Part shown: positions 46,144 through 57,962 of the stretch, in pieces | Numbering within the stretch: position 1 is the first letter of the stretch | How the letters are laid out: every line of letters starts with the position of its first letter | Assembly (NCBI GenBank): GCA_021464415.1 | Contig: CM038467.1 | Location: 19,821,511-19,885,510 of the forward strand | Source of the DNA: Lonicera japonica | Taxonomy: Eukaryota > Streptophyta > Magnoliopsida > Dipsacales > Caprifoliaceae | Direction: 5' to 3' | DNA length: 64,000 bases | Made by a program: the position numbers and the translations under genes | The notes under the pieces: model-generated | Told to the model about the DNA's origin: nothing | The model's input: the letters and a program-made list of their open reading frames with translations, nothing else | Database searches by the model: none

Positions 46144-46742
46144 AGGGGAAGACGAGTATATTGCGAGAAAAACGGGGAAGAGAATGGGTTATCTCGACCT
46201 TTGTGCAAATAGCCTAGAAAATTAAAACCAGACCCCCCCCCAAAAAAAAAAAAAAAGAAAATATTTTCTAGTTTTACAAAGAAAATGAGCTCAATAGTAT
46301 AAAAAGTGGGAGTTTGACTCTAGGGAAAATTTTTGCAATCAAACAACACAAAAGTGAGAATTTTAGTAGAAAAACCATATTTTTCCATAGAAAATATGGC
46401 CAATCAAACAGACCCTAAGACTTTTTTGTTCCTTCCCAATAAGAGTTCTTAACATGTTAATTATTAGTCAAAAACAAAATTTAAAATTTAACTAACTGCA
46501 TATTTCAATTGCACACTAAACATTTTTTAAGACGGCTTGCACCCGACAAATTCAATTTATTACAATAAAATTCAGTTAGTCATTTCCAACCAAATGTATA
46601 ACTAGCATCCAGCACGAGCAAATGCAATTGTGTCTTTCATAGGTAATTGGGCAAACACAAACTTAAATGGTTGAAAAACAAATAAAACCCTCATTTACAA
46701 TAACAACTTCCCATTTACACTAACTCACAATGAACAAATCAT
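46144..46742. other. Intergenic DNA with a MITE remnant
   Basis: The right end of a family C-type MITE, GGCCAATCAAACAGACCC followed by TAA, ends at about 46416, with a matching GCAATCAAACAACAC block inside. Nothing else is recognised. Confidence 0.4.
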
Positions 46743-46892
46743 ATGTTTCATAGAAATCGCTTCATTGTTGTTGATCAAAAGAAGATGGATCGGTTACTTA
46801 CTCTGATTGATGATCCACATAGAGATTCAAGTAGGACCAAATTAATTATTCTGCGGACTCACAAAACACCTCATTTTTTGCCAAAAATTTAG
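46743..46892 (+). other. Small open reading frame, 49 codons, unrecognised
   Basis: The frame starts ATG 46743 and includes FIVVDQKKMDRLLTLIDDPH and RDSSRTKLI before a TAG at 46890-46892. The composition looks protein-like and not repeat-derived. There is no supporting splice or promoter signal, and it ends 18 bases before a transposable element. It may be a gene scrap. Confidence 0.2.
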
Positions 46893-46909
46893 ATTCAGTC
46901 ATGCTCCAC

Positions 46910-47386
46910 GCCAGTGGCGGAGCCAAGATTTCAACATATTGGGGGCTTAACTAACACTATGTAAAAAAAATAAAATTACAAGAAATAATAACATAGTAAA
47001 ATAAACTCTTAAGAGAAAGATGCCAGATTTGTTAGTCAATCATCCCCACCCTCTTGAAGTTAAAAAAAGAGTGTGAATCCGAGTAATAAGTTTAACACGA
47101 GAGAGTGGGAGAGAGCTACAAGTATAAACTCACTTTTTTATCTTTTATTTTTCTTTTTAGAATTATTGTGCAGAAAAATGTTCTTATCATTTTGTTGACC
47201 TTTACTAAAAATAATTACAATTTTAGCTTCAAGATTTTGAGATTTTACAAACTCAAACTCAAACTCAACCTCAAACTTCAAATATTTATACAAAAACCCC
47301 TATATTACTATACCTAAAAAAATAAAAATCTAAACCCATGTGGGGGCTTAAGCTCCCACTTGGCCCACACTGCCTCCGCCTCCGCT
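46910..47386. mobile_element. GTGGCGGAGCC-family element, near complete
   Basis: It begins CAGTGGCGGAGCCAAGATTT and ends with CACTGCCTCCGCCTCCG. The 9-bp sequence GCTCCACGC occurs directly before and after it (ambiguous by one or two bases). It is related to 17651-18195 and to the degenerate element at 55701-56671. The interior is non-coding. Confidence 0.6.
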
Positions 47387-47927
47387 CCACGCCTTTTTCA
47401 CCATCGTTTTAAAATTAAGTTATCTTCTTTGTGCTCTATTTTTTTTCCTTTAATTTGTTGTAATGGTGGGACAAGTGATCATTCACGTGATCAATTTTGC
47501 CGCCAATATAGAGAGCAAATATGGAGGGGAAATTAACCAGGTTGTTTGCAAAAATTATCCTTGAAAGAGTTCAATGTGAATTACTCGTGCTAAACAACGG
47601 TTAGAAATTTGGCCGAAAATGGTTAAAAGATTTGATTGCAACAAATTGAATGTATAGGGTGCAAACTAAAATCTGCAATTAATTTAGTGTGCATTAGTGT
47701 AATTTTATCAACTTATTAACCGACTGTTTCCACCCGTCCAACAACAGAAACACGATCATAGCCGGGAATATACAGAATTAGCGGATTTATTTTTGGAGAA
47801 GATAAACGTGCGTGGAATTTCAAATTTGAATTTAATGAGATAATTAAACCCCTTTGCAACCCTAAAACAGTACAAAACCAATCCTAACCCTAAGGGAGTC
47901 CAAAATCATTATTGGAAAATCACTGCA

Positions 47928-49349
47928 ATGGGAAATCGAAAATCAGTAATGATTTGCAAAAGCAGGAATTCAGAGCTGGACGGAAGTGATTCCGATACTT
48001 ACAGTCGTCCTACTCCAACTAGAAGAAGAATTCAAAGGAAAATCACTGCTGTTACTAGAAGAAGGAACCAAAGGGAAAGAAGAGCAATGATTCTCAATAT
48101 GCCTGAGGAAATATTGATCGAAATATTTGTAAGACTACCTGTTGAGTCTCTTTTACGTTTGAGATGCGTCTGTAAAGGTTGCTACCATCTGATTAGTAAT
48201 CCTAGCTTCACTGCCGCACACCTGTCCCACCAAAAAGCTGCACAAAAAGGCGGTTCTCTCTTGTTTAAATTATTTCATGATTTTGGAGATGGAAATTTCT
48301 ACTCGTTACGATTTGATAATGATCATGATGGCCTAGGTGATGTCAAATTGGAGCTTCCTGATAAACCAAGGCGGTGTCACGTTTATGGTACTTGTAATGG
48401 TGTAATATGTTTCGCTACTGATCATTCGCGATTTGACAGTGAGATGTATCTTTGGAACCCCGCGCTTAGAAATGTGAAGATTCTTCCAGAATCTCGAATA
48501 CGCTTTAGGCATTTTTGTAGCTATAGTGTGCATGTTGCTTTTGGATTTCTTCCAAATGTTAATGATTATAAAGTGGTGCGAATGGTTTATTTTTCCCGCC
48601 GAGTGAATGGGAATGATGTAATTTTGTCAGAAGTTGAGGTTTATAAGATGAGCACGGATAGTTGGAAGAAGAAAGTAGGTGTTACTCCTGTCAAATTATG
48701 CTATTTGTACGACACTGTCCAATTTGTGAATGTAACGGCCTATTGGTTAGCGCGTAGAGCAAGGGAGGAGGGTTATGTAGATTTGATAGTGGCGTTTGAT
48801 ATGCTTAGTGAGGAATTTGAAGAAGAGATAATGCTACCCAATTGTGACTGCAAAAGGGAAGTATGTGTTTCTATGGCTGCATTTGGTGGATCACTCTATT
48901 ATTCTCATTGTAATGGTGGTGTCACCGCACATAATAATAACCATGACTGTGATATATGGATATTGAAGTTTAGCGAAGATAAGTTCAGTTGGATAAAGCA
49001 GTACACTATTACTAACCTTCCGGATATAAGAGGGCCTCCTTTAGGTTTCAGAAAGAATGGTGAAGTTATACTAACAAAATTTGATGGAAGTGAAGTTTCT
49101 TACAACCTTGAGGAACAACGAGCTGTGACTTTTGAAGTCGAACGGTTTCCCAAATATTCCCGCATAGATCCTTTCTTAGAGAGCCTTGTCTTGCTTAGTA
49201 ATGGTGGTGGTGGAAATGGAGTTTTGGCTCTAGAAAATTCTCATGGTGCAAAAAAGGCAGCGGGTGGGAAGCGAGGTGCAAAAAAGGTAGATGTAATGGA
49301 TGGGAAGCGCCGAGCTAAAAGACTAAAGAAAGAGAGGATGAGTCAGTGA
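47928..49349 (+). CDS. F-box protein with F-box-associated (FBA) domain, intronless
   Basis: A 473-residue frame without introns. The F-box is at about residues 57-97 (NMPEEILIEIFVRLPVESLL, then RCVCKGCYHLISNPSF), the segment that docks on SKP1 in SCF ubiquitin ligases. The C-terminal substrate side has FBA-type features: YGTCNGVICFATD, LWNPALRNVKILP, GFLPNVNDYKVVRMVY, then a beta-rich region with DIWILKF. The N-terminus before the F-box is basic (RRRIQRK, RRRNQRERR), and the last 35 residues are extremely Lys/Arg-rich (KKAAGGKRGAKK, KRRAKRLKKERM), a likely nuclear localisation signal. The ATG at 47928 is the first in frame. The target protein cannot be predicted. No neighbour is functionally linked. 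Confidence 0.92.
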   Translation: MGNRKSVMICKSRNSELDGSDSDTYSRPTPTRRRIQRKITAVTRRRNQRERRAMILNMPEEILIEIFVRLPVESLLRLRCVCKGCYHLISNPSFTAAHLSHQKAAQKGGSLLFKLFHDFGDGNFYSLRFDNDHDGLGDVKLELPDKPRRCHVYGTCNGVICFATDHSRFDSEMYLWNPALRNVKILPESRIRFRHFCSYSVHVAFGFLPNVNDYKVVRMVYFSRRVNGNDVILSEVEVYKMSTDSWKKKVGVTPVKLCYLYDTVQFVNVTAYWLARRAREEGYVDLIVAFDMLSEEFEEEIMLPNCDCKREVCVSMAAFGGSLYYSHCNGGVTAHNNNHDCDIWILKFSEDKFSWIKQYTITNLPDIRGPPLGFRKNGEVILTKFDGSEVSYNLEEQRAVTFEVERFPKYSRIDPFLESLVLLSNGGGGNGVLALENSHGAKKAAGGKRGAKKVDVMDGKRRAKRLKKERMSQ

Positions 49350-49883
49350 AAGGAAAGGAAGTGGTAATTAACATATATATTTTTTATTTGTTCTCAAACT
49401 CCTACGAGTTATGTACATGTGTCTTAATTTGCCATTTTAGAATTGCTTCACTTCGCAATTAATATATTTTTGGATTTTTAATTCTTTTAATTATCCTTGA
49501 TATTGGTTGAGTAAATGAATACCTTTGCACTTAGTGTACATATCATTGGGTTTTAAGATATTTACATAATCTCAACTGCATTCTTGTGGGTTCAAATTTA
49601 GGTATTAATGTGCATTTACTGGAATTTTTTTTTGGTCCAGCAGATGCCAAAGCTGAGAACAGACTAAACTACAGTAGTAAACATGATCCCTGCGGGAGAT
49701 TCATTTAGGACAGGCAGTCAAGTCTCTCGCTATCCCACCCGCTCCACTCCGCTGAGTCCCAATGACACTAGCATCAGTATTAACCTTTATCCAATCAAGA
49801 GTAGGATTTTTCCATTGATTTGAAAGAATGGCTGAAGTTTTGTTGGCTTCAATTTTCTTGGACAATATGCATAATGTTTGTCA

Positions 49884-52290
49884 TGGGTGGTGTAAGGTTG
49901 GACGATTTCATTTTCCTTGGAAAAAATTGATCGACTTGCATAATTTTTGTGAATGAACTACTATTTAACGTATATGAGCAAATAACTTTTTGAAAGTTTC
50001 AAGTCTTTTAGTCCTTTTTTCTTTGCACTATAAACGAACTTGACGTTAGGTTTTGTTCCGTCACCAATTGCTTTAATAGAGGTTGTATTTTGGTGTACTT
50101 ATATAGTTAGTTGGAATTTCTACAAGCTCTTGAAGAGTGAGTAGATAAGAACTTGACTGAGATCTCTGTATCCCTTGAGGATATCTGCACATCCTTATTA
50201 TGGAGGCAAGTTTGTTTAATCAATCTTAGCACTGATGGGAAAAATGTAACGAGCGTGGAAAAATATGTTAGCAAATTCCTTGATTTGCTTCCGAGCACTT
50301 CCTCAGTCAAATCAACTGGTTCGGAGTGCCCGACTTACGTTGACAAGCAAAGTTATTGTGATACCTGCTCAGGTTGAAATTCTAAATTTTTTTCTCTGAT
50401 TCCATTTCCTTTTGGTGTCTCTTTTCTAATTGTAGATTGATTAAATGAATCTTATGTGACGGGTAAATTATGTTGGAAAAATGGCTAGCACCTACGAAAC
50501 TGGTTATCAGCTTAAGGGCTCGCATAGGTTATTTGTAAGCACGTTAGTAACACATGGTTGTGGGACAGTGTGAGAATTAGTGGTGGGGCATATGGAGCCT
50601 TTTGTGATTTTGACACTCACTAAGGTACAACCAGCTAACTGATGGGGCTCGCATAGGTTATTTGTAAGCACATTACTTCTGATTTGCTTATGCATAAGTA
50701 TTCTCATTCCGGTCCTTGGGGACCCGAATTTGCTCTAGACACTAGATGTGTATGAATGATGGAACTAGTGATCTTCTACATGAACTAGAAATGAACGATG
50801 ATACTCTTACAAAAGCAATTATTGGGGCGATTGGTGATGTAGATTCATACCAGCTAACTGATGCAAAAGTATATAGGAGGTACATGGAATTATACCTCTG
50901 TAGATGGTAGAACTTTCGCGATTAATTAGTAATGGCTCGATATAAACACAATATAAATTTAGTTGAAGATAAATGTACAATTTTTGGAGTATGAATCTAT
51001 CTGTTCTATCTCCCCTCTCCCATTTGATAGGAGAACACACACAGGACAATGAAAGGAAGACAGAGAAGATATTAAACTGATCACACAGCAATATACTCCC
51101 TCTGTCTAAATAAAAAGAAAGAAAAAGTAATTTTAGTCTTTCCCGACTTATTTGATTGGTTTTTTTTTTAATCTGGCATTGCAAGTAATGATGTTCTTTG
51201 GGAATTTACAGAAGAAGAAATAATACAACAGAGACGCGAATAGATGTTACTGACAAGGTGTTCACATATACGTGCACTTGAGGTTTGAGTATGCAAAGTA
51301 AGATCGATCATGGTCCAAAGACAATGGTTTTGGAGAAAGACTGATCTGCATCCAATTCTGTTGAGATGGGACAATGAAACTTTAATAAGATTATTAATTT
51401 TGTTTATTCAAAAAAATAATAGACGTTAGTTGTACAGACATTTCAACGGTAACCAAATTTCGGCAACTCATACCAAGTATTGTTTGTTTCCTTAAATATG
51501 TACGGACCGGAAAATGTTGGAACAAAGTACGAAGGGTACTAGTAAAATAAAAAATAAAAAATCGGACTAATCGCCTGCTGAATGGTTTCCCGAGGATTAA
51601 AATAAATAGATACGGATTAAGTAGTTTTTCCCCCCAAGTCAAAATGCTACTTTGAATTTATAAAGCTGCCAAACGTTCGCTTATTTTCGAACAATAATTC
51701 TTGGAGATAGTTTGAGGACATGCTTTGATAAAATACTGATGTTGCCTGTGCGTTAGTCAACGATAAACTATGTGTATATTATATTCATGATAGACCCAAT
51801 TACCTATCCCTTAAGTATTTTTTTTCGGACTAAGCAACCTAAAGTAATAGCCAACTCAATACTTTCTTTTTCTTTTTATCTTCTTTTGTGGCATTATTGT
51901 CTGAACTCTTTATTTTGTTGCTTGAAACTGACTGAGCATTTTTTTTATCCTCAAAAAGGGTTGGGTGACTTCAATTAAAGAAAGTCCTGTGGAGCAAAAT
52001 CTCTCAGGGCCAATTTGTTAGCCTATTCTTCCCAAATGGTATAAGTTTTCCCAAAAATATTACTGCATTTCCCCTTTCCTTCCCTAGTAGGAAATTGCGT
52101 GGCAGAACAGCAGTTATCTGTCACATGTCACTCACCCAAAAGGTACAAAAGGAATTATATACAACCAAAGTTTGATCCCGAGAAACTTTCTTGAACTGAT
52201 TGAATTAACAACTTTTTGTGGCAGTTACTTCTACAGTAATCTTCTAAATTTCAAAATCAAACCTGCCCTTAATTATTGTTAACATTTTGG
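49884..52290 (+). pseudogene. Partial unprocessed duplicate of the presequence protease gene (exons 14-19)
   Basis: From ATGGGTGGTGTAAGGTTGGA onward the region matches 37685-40600 in order, introns included, so it arose by DNA duplication, not retroposition. Exon 15-like sequence at 50110-50377 has TAG and TGA stops. The exon 16-like part (from 50462) has lost its AG acceptor and carries TAAG in place of the codon that ends the parent exon; the conserved GGGGCATATGGA (Gly-Ala-Tyr-Gly) is kept. A CTCGCATAGGTTATTTGTAA block is duplicated internally (50519 and 50647). Exon 17-like sequence is at 50698-50880 and exon 18-like at about 51195-51256. Exon 19 is nearly deleted (51957-51978). The 3' flank is retained to about 52290. 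It cannot encode a peptidase. Confidence 0.9.
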
Positions 52291-53107
52291 CGGCATACGA
52301 GCGCATTTTACGTGTGTGTAACAAGATACTTACTAATTTTTTACATTAAGAATATATAATGATACTGCAAGAGTTATATTCAGTCCAGTAGTAAGTACTT
52401 GTCTTGTTTATTCTAATGGTTATGAGTTCAAATTTCTCCTTTATCACTATTCCCCAAAGGGATAATTTTGTAATTTTGTGTATATATGATGTATTTAATA
52501 TATATTATATATATTAAAGCATGCTCGAGGGTAAGGAGGGACCAATAGCTTGAATTAAGTAGTAATGCACGTTAATCGGATTTAAGTACTACTTTGTATT
52601 TATTGGATTTAACCTGTCAAAAGTACTGTTTCACCCAATCAGATTTAATTCACCCAGTCAAATTTAGTGCAAAGCCAAGCTGAGTGACTGTACACCAATT
52701 ATGCATGTATTTCACTTATACACCTCTTATTAATTCTTTTGCTCGTTTAAACACGTTCGCTGTACGTATCTACATTCCATCTACTCTCTTGATGATTTCT
52801 TCTTTATTTTAAGTTTGTAACTACTACCTATATAATGATTTCAGTAATAATTTATTCTGCTTGTTTAAATACGTTTGTTGTACATAAATATGTGTTTATT
52901 TGTCCTGTAAGAATTTTTGATATTTATAAGGATGGCACTTCTAAAGATTGTTGTTGTGTTATAAATTAAGAGTTTATTGTTGGTTTTTGATTATCCTATA
53001 TAAATTAAGAGTTTAATTTGTTTTTTAAAGATAATTTGTATCAATTTTTAAAATAGTCAATAATCATAGGTTTTAATGTTGATCGTGCTGAAATTATTGT
53101 GTCATAA
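52291..53107. other. AT-rich intergenic DNA
   Basis: A weak tRNA-like box pair (GTCCAGTAGTAAG at 52384, GAGTTCAAATTTC at 52428) may mark a SINE remnant. No gene is recognised. Confidence 0.35.
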
Positions 53108-53681
53108 GACACCGTTTGATAGTAACACAAAAATGATATGAAAAACAAATGATTTGTATATGAGAAGTTAGAAAATAAAGTGATGCATGTAGTGAGATGC
53201 TCATTTCTATGAGTACATGTCCTTCATTTTTATTTATTTTTTGTGAAGATTTTTCCCATGAAAAAAGCCAAAAAGTAAAATTTTGTTTAATAGTAACATG
53301 GAAAATAGTAGAAAAACAATTGATTTGTGTAAGAAGTTGAAAAATAAATTGAGACGTGGTGAGATTAACTTATACTTTTTGGCTTTTTCCATCGATTCTT
53401 TTCTTTAGAGGACGAGGAAGAAAAATTTTCTTCAAAAAATAAAGGACGGAGCACATAATTAGAAAATTGAGCATGAGAGATGGCAAACAATTCATCACAT
53501 GCGTCAACTTATTTTCCAACTTCTCACACAAATAAGTTATTTTTTTTTGTAACATTTGCCATGTTACTATCAAACGGAGTTTAAGAGTTGATCTCAATCA
53601 CGTGCCTCACCTTATTTTTTTCAACTTCTCACACAAATCAATTGTTTTTTCACTATTTTTCATGTTGCTATCAAACGGGGC
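53108..53681. mobile_element. MITE inserted into a related MITE
   Basis: The outer ends GACACCGTTTGATAGTAACA and TGTTGCTATCAAACGGGGC are flanked by TAA and TTA. An inner pair, TTTAATAGTAACATGG (near 53286) and CCATGTTACTATCAAACGG (ending 53578), encloses a second copy. Both carry GAAGTTGAAAAATAAATTGA-type left arms and TTTCAACTTCTCACACAAAT-type right arms. The remnant at 26010-26303 belongs to the same group. Confidence 0.6.
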
Positions 53682-54427
53682 TTAAAAGATGTGTGAAGTT
53701 GAACATGAATTCTGAATTTAAGAGAGGGAATACAGTACAACAATAGCATGACATAAATAACAAAATATTAATCTAGATAAACATGACCCAGTTAAACATA
53801 ACACAATATGATATATTGTGCAAATTTCGCTTCGTGTTGTTCAAGAGCATTCCCATCCCTAAATGTATATGAATCCATGAATTTACCCTTAAATTCGTCT
53901 AGCAACTAGACACAATTAAAACACAAGCAACGCGTGTACTAAGAATGGTATTAACGTATATTTTTTAAATCGAATCCATACACTTTTGGTTTAGATATAC
54001 ATAAATTAGCCTGTGTAATAAGAATTCTGGTTCCATCACTATTGATATATTAATGAATTTGCATCTCGTTCTACAAAATTGTCATAAAACTTGCATCATT
54101 AAACCCACTCTACTTTTCACATTCTTGGAGCATTATTACGTATGAATTTGCATCTCGTTCTACAAAATTGTCATGAAACTTCCATCTTTAAATCCGCTCC
54201 ATTTTTCACATTCTTAGAGCATTATTAAGAATTTCCCCTTAAATCATTTCATTTGGAGTTTGAAGGTATTTTATCTTATCCATTGAATGCATGTTTATAT
54301 ACATATATATAGAGAGAGAGGGGTTGGTTCACCAGTAACTTTTTAATGTTTTTGTTTTCCCTTGAGTGTACACGTGCTTGCTTGATTCCATGCAAATTAA
54401 GCTATTTATAAGCCAATAATTAATTAG
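53682..54427. other. AT-rich intergenic DNA with a 55-bp direct repeat
   Basis: GAATTTGCATCTCGTTCTAC followed by AAAATTGTCAT and AAACTT occurs at 54056 and again at 54144, and both are followed by CATTCTTGGAGCATTATTA-like sequence. This is a short tandem duplication with a period of about 88 bp. No gene. Confidence 0.5.
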
Positions 54428-54435
54428 TGTGTAGG

Positions 54436-54973
54436 TAGACCTGTCAACGGATCGGATTTGGATCGGATCAAGGTGAATCTGAATCCGTATTTGAAAATGT
54501 TTTCGGATCGGATCCAGATTGGATCGGATCATGTAACTGATTACCAAAATATCAATCCATATCCAAATTTGTTCGGATCGGATTATATCCGATCCATTTA
54601 AAATTTTAATTACATAATAATTAGTTTGTAAATATATAAAAAATAATGAAATTAATGTAAAAGTTAAACTTAATAACAACCAAATTTATTCTATTCTTGT
54701 AAAAAGAAACTTATTTAATAATTTTTGGGTTATATTTATTTTTATGAGTGTATTAAGGATAATGCGGTAAATATAAATATAATAAATTTAAGCATAAATG
54801 TGTATCTTGCATCGGATTGCAAACGGATTGGATCGGCATAAATCCATATCCGATTTGTTAATTAAAGGCCTAACGGGTTGGAATTAGATTTGGATATATG
54901 GATCATAAATTTCAATCCATATTCGACTAAACGGATCGAATTTGAGTACAAATTCAATCCATTAACAGGCCTA
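54436..54973. mobile_element. Non-autonomous hAT element rich in GGATCGGAT motifs
   Basis: The termini TAGACCTGTCAACGG and CCATTAACAGGCCTA are inverted. The exact 8-bp repeat TGTGTAGG flanks it at 54428-54435 and 54974-54981. GGATCGGAT/ATCCGATCC motifs are clustered in the left 170 bp and recur in the right 140 bp in both orientations. The centre is AT-rich and non-coding. Reading frames here are products of the motif repeats. Confidence 0.85.
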
Positions 54974-54981
54974 TGTGTAGG

Positions 54982-57962
54982 TACTATTTGGCTTTGTGCG
55001 TTGGGTCCTCTCAATTGTCTTCTTCATAGATATATCTCTCTATATATATATATTTTGGTCTCAAGTCTTCTTCATGTATATCATGCTTGTCTTTGTGGGA
55101 CAATGGTACCATGCTTTCATGTTGTCATTCTTTTAGGCTGTTGCTAAATACGCATTACCATTTATTTAGTTTTATTTTTTTTGCCTTTTATGCAATGAGT
55201 GAATAAGTATATAATCGCTACACGTGTCAAATTAGTGTTGAGTACAAAAAAAAAATAAAAAAATACTGGCTCGGGACATATACAACTATATATGTGCATA
55301 TTCACTCGTTGCGTATATGCGGAAGAAGTAAAACTAAATAATTAATTGGTAGTGTCTATTTAGCAGCACCTTTTTTCCCTATATATCCCCATGCTACCAA
55401 TATGAAAATTTTCAATTTCAATTTCAATTTTACTTTTATTTTTTAATTCTTCATCCTAATGAAATTATTTATTATAAAATTTGATATATTGGTTATGCAA
55501 CTTGTCAAAAAATTCATTTGACATTGTTTTTAATAGACAGTAATACATATATATCTTTCTGAATATTTAGACTATTCTTGATCATTTAAGTTGGTACTAG
55601 TATTATTCTATTAAAAAAAACTTTCATTTTTAAGTAATTTTTAAATATTATTTCGATAATTAATTTAGTTATTTAGTAAATTATTAGGTGTATCATACGG
55701 GGCGGAGGAGTCTGGGGTTTGCTTAAGGCGCTACTTAGATTTGCAAAATATTCATTGTAGATGAAGTATTTTATATTTTTATAGGGACTTTTGTGTGAAC
55801 ATTCAAACTATTGGGTTGAGTTTGAGAAGTATTTTAAAACTTTAATGTTTGACTTATAATTACTATTAGCAAAGGCAAAAAATTGGTTATTTGACTTTGA
55901 CCCACCATTTATTATACGGAAACTGATCCTACCCCCAAACTTTCACATATTGTAAGTTTGACCTTCATATATGATATTTCCTTCTATTGACCAATTTAAC
56001 AACTAAACCAGAAGAAATGTCTAAACTACTCTTACTTTTAGATTAAAAGGACAAAATCGCTATATTATATTTCCAAAATATATTTTATCTTCTCTCATCA
56101 TATTTTTCTCTTTTAAGTTGAATTCGTTTTGAAGTCATAGAGAAGGCAAGCTAGCAGTATTCTCTATTTGCAAATTTTCCATTATTTATACACTTAAACT
56201 GGTAAAATATTTTGTTTTGTTGTTATGCTTTAATGAGAAGAAAACTTTTGGACCAGTGACTGATAATGGACTTGATTATCGAATTAAAATTTATCAAGTT
56301 TAATTAAGGCAATAAGCCAGTTTTATACCTTAAGACAATTGCAGAAAAACATAATATAGGATAACTTATTTGTTATATACTTTTAGAGTGAGGAATGCAT
56401 TAAATAAGATGAAAATTTATTGGAAAAAACCTCTTAATATTGAGAAAGACATATTTAAAAATATTGAAAATGAAATGTATTTTAAAATTTTCAAGGCACG
56501 AAGGCTCGCATATGATTTTTGTAATTTGTAATATTTTTTAATTTGCTCATTTCTTTACATAATAAATGTTTAATATTTATATAATTTTTTGTTGTGATAT
56601 TATTACTTGTAATTAAAAAAAATACTTAGTAAATTAAGTACTATTCACTAAATTAAAATTGTGCCTCCGCCATTATGTTCATAACTCTATTGAAAAAAAA
56701 AGATCGAGTTGTATTTTCTAATATATCAAACAACGTACAAATTCATTCAGTTTTTATCAACCCCTTCACCGACCACATGCCTAGAGCCTGCAACACTTGT
56801 TCACTCACGTCTTTAATATTAACCACCTTACACCTCTTTCAGTAACTATCATTAAACTTGAGTAAATGCCAATTTCCATAGCTAGACATGCAATTGTGAA
56901 TGTAAATATTTTAAATTTGCATAGCAAAAGCATTAACTTTAGTACGTAAATTTTAATTCTTAAATTGTGTTTTTGTTAATAATTAATTAGCCTGACTGGA
57001 TTCTAACCTTAACAGTTCAATCATATCGTTTTTTAAGAGATAAATCAGGACTGATCTTGAGAGAATGAATAGCTCTAACATACATGCATGTCATTTATTT
57101 TTACATACTTTATGTAAATGTTTAATGTAACTTAGGATAGGCCCTATATATTCCTCCCACACTCATTTGGCGATCGAGGTCCGATCCTCAACTATATATG
57201 TGCGTTTTAATTTGAAGATATATAGTTTCGATCGATCATTTAACATATTAATTCTACTTATAATATTGTCACTCCCTTTTTTTCTTCTTTTTACCAATAT
57301 ATATATATATATATATATATCCTAGCTAGCTAGCGGATGGTAGCTAGGGAGAGAGGAGAGGGTGGGGGGGACTGTTGAAGGGGCACTTAAAAGTAGTAAT
57401 TTATTAGTATGTCAAATTCAAGCACTCGTACTTAATTTCACAAATTAAGAAGATATTGAGATGAAATATGAATGAAGGATTGAAGCATCTAACAGGGCTC
57501 TGGAGATGAATGAATACCCACAAATTAATTAGTCACTTACTTCTTCTAAAATAGTATTAGAACAATTAGCTAGGGGTAAGAATCCCCATTTTATTTATTT
57601 ATGAAAGAAAGGGTAACCATCTTTGAGACAACATGATATATAGCATAATTAACTAGAACTCAACCTTTAGATAATAAATTAAACAAAATTGAAAAATATT
57701 TGACATTAAATCGTGCTAAAAGATGTTATTGTTTATGCGTTTCTAGAGTAAAGAGGTTAATTATAAAATAGAAAATGAAGTAATTGTTAAGTTACAATTT
57801 GCCTTTCAAAAATTGAAGAATCACAAAATAGATACGAATTGAAACCACACGTATGTATCATAATGTCGTGCAAGATTATTTTTAGGCAACAATAGATGTC
57901 ATAAAAACAAATAAACTTGTTTTTTAAATCATTTATACAAAGAGAAAAAATAGATACACTAA
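54982..57962. other. AT-rich intergenic DNA with one degenerate TIR element
   Basis: Apart from the element described at 55701-56671, I recognise no gene. A TA run at 57297-57320 is followed by CTAGCTAGCTAGC and purine-rich DNA. Confidence 0.4.
55701..56671. mobile_element. Degenerate element with GGCGGAGG / CCTCCGCC ends
   Basis: GGCGGAGGAGTCTGGGGTTT at the left and TTGTGCCTCCGCC at the right are inverted at the tips, as in the GTGGCGGAGCC elements at 17651 and 46910. The interior of about 950 bp is AT-rich with no transposase. Boundaries are approximate. Confidence 0.4.

Noticed and set aside
54329..54679. 116-residue minus-strand protein with RIQIHLDPIQIR-type repeats
   Set aside because: It arises from the GGATCGGAT motif clusters of the hAT element.
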